The position numbers and the translations under genes were made by a program. Shown one piece after another: positions 57,718-64,000 of a stretch of DNA of 64,000 nucleotides. Under the pieces are notes generated by a model that worked only from the letters and a program-made list of their open reading frames with translations, had not been told where the DNA came from and made no database searches. Every line of letters starts with the position of its first letter. Positions within the stretch are counted from its first letter, which is position 1. The stretch comes from Valencia hispanica (taxonomy: Eukaryota > Chordata > Actinopteri > Cyprinodontiformes > Valenciidae), in NCBI GenBank assembly GCA_963556495.2, contig OY747715.1, positions 15,907,239-15,971,238 of the forward strand, written 5' to 3'.

Positions 57718-58462
57718 CAGTGTTTCTCAAACTTTTTTTTATCATTCCCCACTTTGGACAAAGGAGCATACACAAGCCCCCCACCTGCTTTTATCGCCCC
57801 AACAGAATGGTGACCACGCCTGATTTTGTGTTTTATTTATTTAAATAGGCGAGTTAGTCTACAAGTTTTTAAGGGTATAAATTAGTTGGAAAAAGGGGTT
57901 GCGCACTGGTATAAAACCGGCTCAGAAATATATGCTGCCAGTAGTTGCTACATGTAGAACTTCACCTCACAGTTGGAGAAAATAAAAGTTTTAGTTTTAT
58001 CAAATTTACAAAGCTTTCAAAAGTACAAAATTAAAAAATTTAAAAATAAAGAGCAAGATACTGATCCCTGTATTTCCTCCGTGGTTGACCGTCTGACTTC
58101 TCTGACTCTGAAACGTTCCCTGATCTTTTTAGAAATTTGTCCATTTTGTAGATGGAGTCTCTGATAATGCGGCTACATCAGCTTGTTTCGTTCTGCTGCG
58201 ATATATTCCAACGTCAAACTCCCAGCCCGATGTTCCAGGTCCCGGTTCTGTTTACAATGATGATCACAATTGCTAATTTATTTGAGTGTGTTTAATTTCG
58301 TGAGAGGGGGGAGCTGGTTATTTTAATTTACAGTGCAGGGAAACATTCACAACGATAGAATTAAGGGGGAAAAAACTATTTAAATCCCATTGATGTCACG
58401 CCCCACCTGCAATACCTCTGCGCCCCACTAGTGGGGCTCGCCCCATAGTTTGAGAAACACTG
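57718..58462. mobile_element. Non-autonomous hAT element with perfect 8-bp target duplication
   Basis: Terminal inverted repeats CAGTGTTTCTCAAACT on both ends, the hAT/Charlie-type terminus, flanked by identical CTTTAGAG (57710-57717 and 58463-58470). 745 bp. Near the right end a small palindrome-rich motif CCCCACTAGTGGGGC. No transposase domain seen in the short frame at 57973-58164. Confidence 0.9.
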
Positions 58463-58786
58463 CTTTAGAGAAAGGAGGAGTCGACTGAAGTGGAAGTATT
58501 GTGGCTCCGATTCACACCACAGAATTAATCCACCTCTAATCCCCCTCTTTTCCTCTCCCAGCAGGCCAAATCGGAGGGGGTGAGGGGGGTGGGGTAAAAG
58601 GGGGTCTTCCATTCTCCTCATGCATTAGGGATGAGAGTTGGGAGATTAAATATAAATGCGTGAGGCTCCTTCAGCTGTACAATTTCATTATGTCAAGGCG
58701 CCAAGCCCAATCATGGAAGGATTGAGATTTCACCGCAGCAATTATTACAAAAGCCTGGTTAAAGGCAGAAAAAACAACATGTCTTA

Positions 58787-60256
58787 TACAGTGGCTTGCA
58801 AAAGTATTCGGCCCCCTTGAACTTTTCCACATTTTGTCACATTACAGCCACAAACATGAATCAATTTTATTGGAATTCCACGTGAAAGACCAATACAAAG
58901 TGGTGTACACGTGAGAAGTGGAACCAAAATCATACATGATTCCAAACATTTTTTGCAAATAAATAACTGAAAAGTGGGGTGTGCGTAATTATTCAGCCCC
59001 CTGAGTCAAAACTTTGTAGAACCACCTTTTGCTGCAATTCCAGCTGCCAGTCTTTTAGGGTATGTCTCTACCAGCTTTGCACATCTAAAGACTGAAATTC
59101 TTGCCCATTCTTCGTTGCAAAACAGCTCCAGCTCAGTCAGATTAGATGGACAGCATTTGTGAACAGCAGCTTTCAGATCTTGCCACAGATTCTCGATTGG
59201 ATTTAGATCTGGACTTTGACTGGGCCATTCTAATACATGGACATGTTTTGTTTTAAACCATTCCATTGTTGCCCTGGCTTTATGTTTAGGGTCGTTGTCC
59301 TGCTGGAAGGTGAACCTCCGCCCCAGTCTCAAGTCTTTAGCAGACTCCAAGAGGTTTTCTTCCAAGATTGCCCTGTATTTGGCTCCATCCATCTTCCCAT
59401 CAACTCTGACCAGCTTCCCTGTCCCTGCTGAAGAGAAGCACCCCCAGAGCATGATGCTGCCACCACCATATTTGACAGTAGGGATGGTGTGTTTAGAGTG
59501 AAGTGCAGTGTTAGTTTTCCGCCACACATAGCGTTTTGCATTTTGGCCAAACAGTTCCATTTTGGTCTCATCTGACCAGAGCACCTTCTTCCACATGTTT
59601 GCTGTGTCCCCCACATGGCTTGTAGCAAACTGCAAACGGGACTTCTTATGGTTTTCCTTTAACAATGGCTTTCTTCTTGCCACTCTTCCATAAAGGCCAG
59701 CTTTGTGCAATGCACCACTAATAGTTGTCCTATGGACAGATTCCCCCACCTGAGCTGTAGATCTCTGCAGCTCGTCCAGAGTCACCATGGGCCTCTTGGC
59801 TGCATTTCTGATCAGCGCTCTCCTTGTTCGGCTTGTGAGTTTAGGTGGACGGCCTTGTCTTGGTAGGTTTACAGTTGTGCCATACTCCTTCCATTTCTGA
59901 ATGATCGCTTGAACAGCGCTCCGTGGGATGTTCAAGGCTTGGGAAATCTTTTTGTAGCCTAAGCCCGCTTTAAATTTCTCAATAACTTTATCCCTGACCT
60001 GTCTGGTGTGTTCTTTGGACTTCATGGTGTTGCTGCTCCCAACATTCTCTTAGACAACCTCTGAGGCCGTCACAGGGCAGCTGTATTTGTACTGACATTA
60101 AATTACACACACGTGCACTCTATTTAGTCATTAGCACTCATCAGACAATGTCTATGGGCAACTGACTGCACCAAAGGGGGCTGAATAATTACGCACACCC
60201 CACTTTTCAGTTACTTATTTGTTCAAGGGGGCTAAATACTTTTACAAGCCACTGTA
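58787..60256 (-). mobile_element. Tc1-like element with intact transposase
   Basis: TA target bases at 58787-58788 and 60255-60256. Ends CAGTGGCTTGCAAAAGTATT (left) and CAGTGGCTTGTAAAAGTATT (right, reversed), one mismatch in 20. An inner direct-repeat-like block GTGTGCGTAATTATTCAGCC occurs in both arms. The left arm is about 220 bp; the right is only about 95 bp because about 145 bp between TTGAAC and AAATAA is missing. The coding region between them is undamaged. Confidence 0.95.
59006..60025 (-). CDS. Tc1-family DD34E transposase, full length
   Basis: 339 codons with ATG at 60023-60025 and stop at the other end; Tc1 transposases are about 340 residues. The N-terminal paired-like helix-turn-helix region (residues 8-48 and 65-115) flanks the GRPPK hook (59-62). 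Catalytic residues: Asp152 in LWSDETK, Asp243 in FQQDNDPKH and Glu278 in LNPIENLW, with exactly 34 residues between the last two. The Gly-rich GGGSIMLWG box is at 188-195. No stop or frameshift, the only intact transposase in the window. It cuts and pastes at TA sites in the family. It lies in the same sense as rapgef6, in its upstream intron. Confidence 0.96.
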   Translation of the reverse strand: MKSKEHTRQVRDKVIEKFKAGLGYKKISQALNIPRSAVQAIIQKWKEYGTTVNLPRQGRPPKLTSRTRRALIRNAAKRPMVTLDELQRSTAQVGESVHRTTISGALHKAGLYGRVARRKPLLKENHKKSRLQFATSHVGDTANMWKKVLWSDETKMELFGQNAKRYVWRKTNTALHSKHTIPTVKYGGGSIMLWGCFSSAGTGKLVRVDGKMDGAKYRAILEENLLESAKDLRLGRRFTFQQDNDPKHKARATMEWFKTKHVHVLEWPSQSPDLNPIENLWQDLKAAVHKCCPSNLTELELFCNEEWARISVFRCAKLVETYPKRLAAGIAAKGGSTKF

Positions 60257-61599
60257 TTATGATGAGGTGTACAACAGGTTTAGTTTAAGACGGAGCAACT
60301 ATAAATGTTTAGAATTTGTCTGGCTGGTGAGAGATAAATCAAAGGAATATAGCTTATCATGTTATAAGTTTAATAGATTGCAGTTTGCAACATTCTAGAT
60401 TTATTTATGCCTCCATGTTAAATGTGGCGTGCAAATGTAGCGGGTAATTTGCATATAGCCGTCCACTAAGATATGATTAAAACATTGTGTGTATAAATTT
60501 GAGTGAAAGTCAGCTTTTAGAAAATAGCATGTAGTTCAGTGCTGTTTACAATGCAAAATAGGGGTTTACCCTCCATCAGGAAATTAAAAAAAACTCTAAC
60601 AACAGCTCTTTATCTAAAGTCTCTTTTAGAGTACCATTAGCCCTCCTTTTAAACCAACTCAAGTCATTTGGACCTAAAGAAATGAGATAAAATATAATAT
60701 AGAGATGCATTTCTCTCTTGGGAAAAAAAAAAAACTTGCACAAATAGGACTTAAGATTTAAACCTGAGTGAATTGTTCAACTCATTTCGTCATTGCTTAA
60801 ACGGACAATAAAGCCAAGATTGCCTTTTTAACTACGTAACATTCTTCCTAAATGCATTTTACACCGTGAATAATCTTTTCTGCATTCTGGGGAGACATTG
60901 GCATTGTTAGGGGAGAAAACAAACAATGGATGGCACCTTGGAGCAAAAACTAAATATGCAAAAAGACACACACAGCAGAATTGCAGTGAAAACTAAATGT
61001 GGAAATATATTTCCATGATGATAAACAGAATGAATAGCTTGACAGAGTAATTAAACTATAATGTAGCTGATGAATCATGATGAGAATTATAATTAAAGTG
61101 GGGACAAAACAAACTGTGACAAACAAAACTATGAATATTTAAAGGCGATGTGCTGTAAACAGTAAAAGATAACAAAACGCAGTGAAATTGTCATAAAGAC
61201 AGAGCTGCTGGCTATCCAACAGCTCAACCCCCCAATATGCAATTGTAAATTTCATAGATTAAGATGGCTCCAAACTGCTGAGGTGCTTGGTCATTTCTAC
61301 TGAAATAATTGCTGAATTCATAAGCTCTGCCATTCAAAGAACCTCAAATCTGAGTAAACATTGATGGATATGGAGGTCACTGCCAGGGCACTTGACACTA
61401 ACATGATTGGCCTGCAGGTGTCAGCAGTGACAAACGGTCTTGACATGACCTGTGAAGTATAGTAAAGATATAAAAAACACACACATACACAAACACACCC
61501 TAAAGAAAAGAACAACATGGAGATACAGGGCCTTGCAACAGTACCACTTGACCTTGTTCCCAACAAAGTGTGCATAGTTGTGAAATAAAGAGAGTGGTA

Positions 61600-61905
61600 C
61601 GTGGTTTTCAAAATATTTTGGAGTTAAAAATGTGAGAAGTGAGGTGTTCATTTCAATACTTTGTAGATCAAAACTCAGTTTATACTTCATATCTTTTGTT
61701 GGTATGCCTCTACCAGCTTTGCACACCAAGATGGATTTTTTTTTGCCTATTCTTCTTTGCAAAGCAGTACAAATCATCCCGACTGGATGGAGAGCAGCGG
61801 TAAACAGAACGAGATTCTCTAATCAGCTTCTCTGTCTCTGCTAAAGAAAAGTATCCCCACACCATAACCCTGCCACCACCTAGTTTCAAAATACCTTTGC
61901 AAGGT
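61600..61905 (-). pseudogene. Tc1-like transposase relic
   Basis: The minus strand reads LKLGGGRVMVWGYFSLAETE KLI (cf. VKYGGGSIMLWGCFSSAGTGKLV) and then jumps to SSRDDLYCFAKKN, which matches the C-terminal LFCNEEWAR region, showing an internal deletion. Arm-like sequence (TTCAAAATATTTTGGAGTTA) follows. Non-functional. Confidence 0.75.
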
Positions 61906-63339
61906 GAAGCAAATAACGATGTTATTACGTATAAACACTTAACATACCAGCAGATGATCTCATTTGTAGATCTTGAAACCACAATGTGCTTTCTTTATAA
62001 ATACCACTCAGTGACGTCTCTACAAAGGGACGTGATAAGCTATTTTTACATCTTTAAAATCAGGAATAATTCCACACAGGGCTTCCTCACTATGAGTTTA
62101 GGGCCTAATTACACAATAAAACAGAGCACTTTGGCTACAGCGTATCCTCGCTCATAACAGCCATGTTGAATTAGTTCTCACAGCAGGCTGCCTAACCAGA
62201 AACCACATCACAGCTAATGTACTCTGCAAGAAAGGAACAATGCAGCTACTGTCTCTCAGCACAGATGAGTTGCCCTTTCTGTGATACGATACTTAACTCT
62301 GTCCCTGAATCTGATTTCCGCTGCTTTCTCTGAGGTGTCTGCTCTATTTCTTTGCATTACCTCTTACAGGCACATCTTGGCGTTTTGGTAATTAACTCTG
62401 TCTCCTGTCCCTATCTCCCTCGCCCATCACAGCTCCCCCCATCGCTACTTCCCTCCATTTCTGTCGTCTCCTGATTTGGCTCTCACCCCTCTTTTTGTCT
62501 TGTTTTGGAGATGTTCTACTTTTATTTTTTTTATTTAAAAGGTGACAAAGTGCAATCTTGGTTCTGTGTGAGTAAAAAGACTGCTTCAGGACTCATCAGT
62601 CTAGCAAGCTGAGTGGAGTGGCTCTTATGTCTGATAAAGGGACCAGATTTAGCACCCAAGAAAATATTGATAAATCCAGGCTAGTGTTAGCTCTAAACGT
62701 ATGCAACTTTAATTTTCGATATAACAATGAATGCATCAGTGGACCCAGTCCAACAGAACTAAACAGGCTTAGCTTCCATTCCTGCGCCGCTCCATCACTG
62801 GCAAGTTCACAGACGACTGGATGAAGATACAGAGCAGAAGGACAGATGGAGGTGGAGAGGAAATAGAGTCACCTGGTGTAAATGTGAGAGACAGAGACAA
62901 AGAAAGAGTGGCCAAAAGGAAAGGGGACAAAATTGAGCAAGCGTGTGCGAAAGCACCAGAAGAGAGGAAATGAAAAATACTAAAAAAATAGGACTGACAG
63001 TGTGAGGTGGAATGAGGATGAAGTGAAAGTGAGGCAGCAGATGAAGATAAAAGGTTGACAATATTCTCTTAAGATTCCAATTTTGCCTTAGTCCGGAGTA
63101 CCATATCTCCAGGCAATGTGAGTGCAAGTGTGAACGTGTGTGATTGTGTGCACCAGCTGCAGCAAGGGGAGATGTAATAAATTCAAGCTGAAATTGGAGG
63201 TGACAAGTGCAAAGACAGACATGTAACAGAGAGAGGGAAGGAGAGGAAGAGTGAGGTTGGAGTTAGGGGGCAGCATGCCAAGAGACGGGGACTCAAACAC
63301 TGTCGAACAGAGAAGATGCAAATAATATCTCTAGCACAC

Positions 63340-63620
63340 ACGGACGCACGTCTTGCTATCCTTGTGTTGACATTGTATTGACTTCCATTGATTTTACTAT
63401 GCCTAACCCAGACACTTTCCCTAAACCTAACCATTGCTGATACATGCCTAACCCTAACCTTAACCTAAACCTAATTCACACCATACCTCTAAACCTAACT
63501 AGTAGAGTTTAATAGCTAGTTAAACATTGTGGGGACCAGGCAAAATGTCCTCACAACTACAAATGTCCACACAAGGGTGGTGGGCTGTCAAAGGTTGGTC
63601 CTCACAAGTAAAGCTATACA
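63340..63620. repeat. Dispersed repeat with degenerate telomere-like core
   Basis: CTAACCCTAACCTTAACCTA and similar imperfect CCTAA units at about 63400-63500, followed by GTGGGGACCAGGCAAAATGT and CCTCACAA blocks, ending at a (CA)n run. This pairing of CCTAA units with a GGGGACC...TGTCCTCACA segment recurs in teleost genomes; it is not a terminal telomere. Confidence 0.7.
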
Positions 63621-63622
63621 TG

Positions 63623-63652
63623 TACACACACACACACACACACGCACGCACA
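63623..63652. repeat. (CA)n microsatellite
   Basis: ACACAC run with two CGCA variants, directly beside the dispersed repeat. Confidence 0.9.
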
Positions 63653-64000
63653 CCTATTCCTGCTCCCACACACAGAAGCACACATTTTCCCAAGGCTTTT
63701 CACCATGACACAGCTTCATCTCCAACAAGCCCTACTTTCTAAAATTTGCTTCTGAATTGCGATGAAAATCTTTAGCAAAAATCAAACCGAAATGCGTCAC
63801 TGCTGCTTCGCATTTATTGTTAATCGTTTCTGCTGCGGAGCAAATTAGCAGCAGACTTTCAGAAGAGGGGGACCAAACACTGACTGTGAAAGCCAATCCG
63901 CTGCACTCGATCAAATACTAAGAAGACTTCTTGTAGTTTGTTTACAAAGTGCAATGAATCTGAAATCAATGTGATGCTTTTGTTTATTCAGACACTTAAA

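Larger units (their letters stand above)
60257..64000. other. Large upstream intron of rapgef6, part 2
   Basis: Apart from the Tc1 relic and the 63.3-kb repeat no feature was identified; no minus-strand exon with a PDZ-GEF N-terminal motif was found up to the window end. Confidence 0.55.

Noticed and set aside
59329..59628. 99-codon minus-strand frame
   Set aside because: It overlaps the intact Tc1 transposase in another frame and is a shadow.

Overview
This is nuclear DNA from a bony fish, most likely a teleost. The evidence is one vertebrate gene split into short GT-AG exons within AT-rich introns, surrounded by the usual teleost transposon mix: many Tc1-like DD34E elements, hAT and other TIR elements, an L2/CR1-type LINE whose tail copies end in (TTGAA)n/(TTTGA)n, a tRNA-derived SINE, and long AT and GATA-type microsatellites.

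The only host gene recognised is on the minus strand and runs across most of the window: rapgef6 (PDZ-GEF2), a Rap guanine nucleotide exchange factor. Sixteen consecutive internal exons lie between 52796 (5'-most seen) and 2254 (3'-most seen). They join in frame into 2711 nt, or 903 codons plus two bases. They encode the linker before the cyclic-nucleotide-binding-like domain, that domain, the REM (RasGEF N-terminal) domain, the PDZ domain, a linker, the Ras-association domain and most of the CDC25-type RasGEF domain. The amino-terminal exons lie beyond 64000 and the carboxy-terminal exons lie before base 1. Several segments distinguish rapgef6 from its paralogue rapgef2, above all the PDZ-to-RA linker.

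Region by region. 1-2253: intron with two fold-back MITEs and a Tc1 fragment. 2254-10763: five exons (RA and RasGEF) with a Tc1 relic. 10764-22749: three exons, a SINE close to a splice donor, a TA microsatellite and Tc1 relics. 22750-29261: PDZ and REM exons, a hAT-like element, a Tc1 pseudogene and a 77-bp tandem duplication. 29262-37756: a large intron holding a near full-length LINE (ORF1 with an SGNH esterase-like domain; ORF2 with endonuclease and reverse transcriptase). A clean solo LTR splits ORF2, and the reverse transcriptase has lost its YADD box. This is followed by a half DD34E transposase, an AT microsatellite and a Tc1 relic with a nested MITE. 37757-46883: cyclic-nucleotide-domain exons with MITEs and LINE 3' ends between them. 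46884-64000: one more exon, Tc1 relics, a hAT MITE with perfect 8-bp target duplications, an intact Tc1 transposase, and a degenerate telomere-like repeat with a CA microsatellite.

No new multi-gene system is visible. The most useful leads are a 75-nt in-frame, coding-like extension of one rapgef6 exon (37910-37984), the layered transposon insertions of the 29.5-37.5 kb intron, and an unexplained 139-codon basic open frame at 54669-55088.
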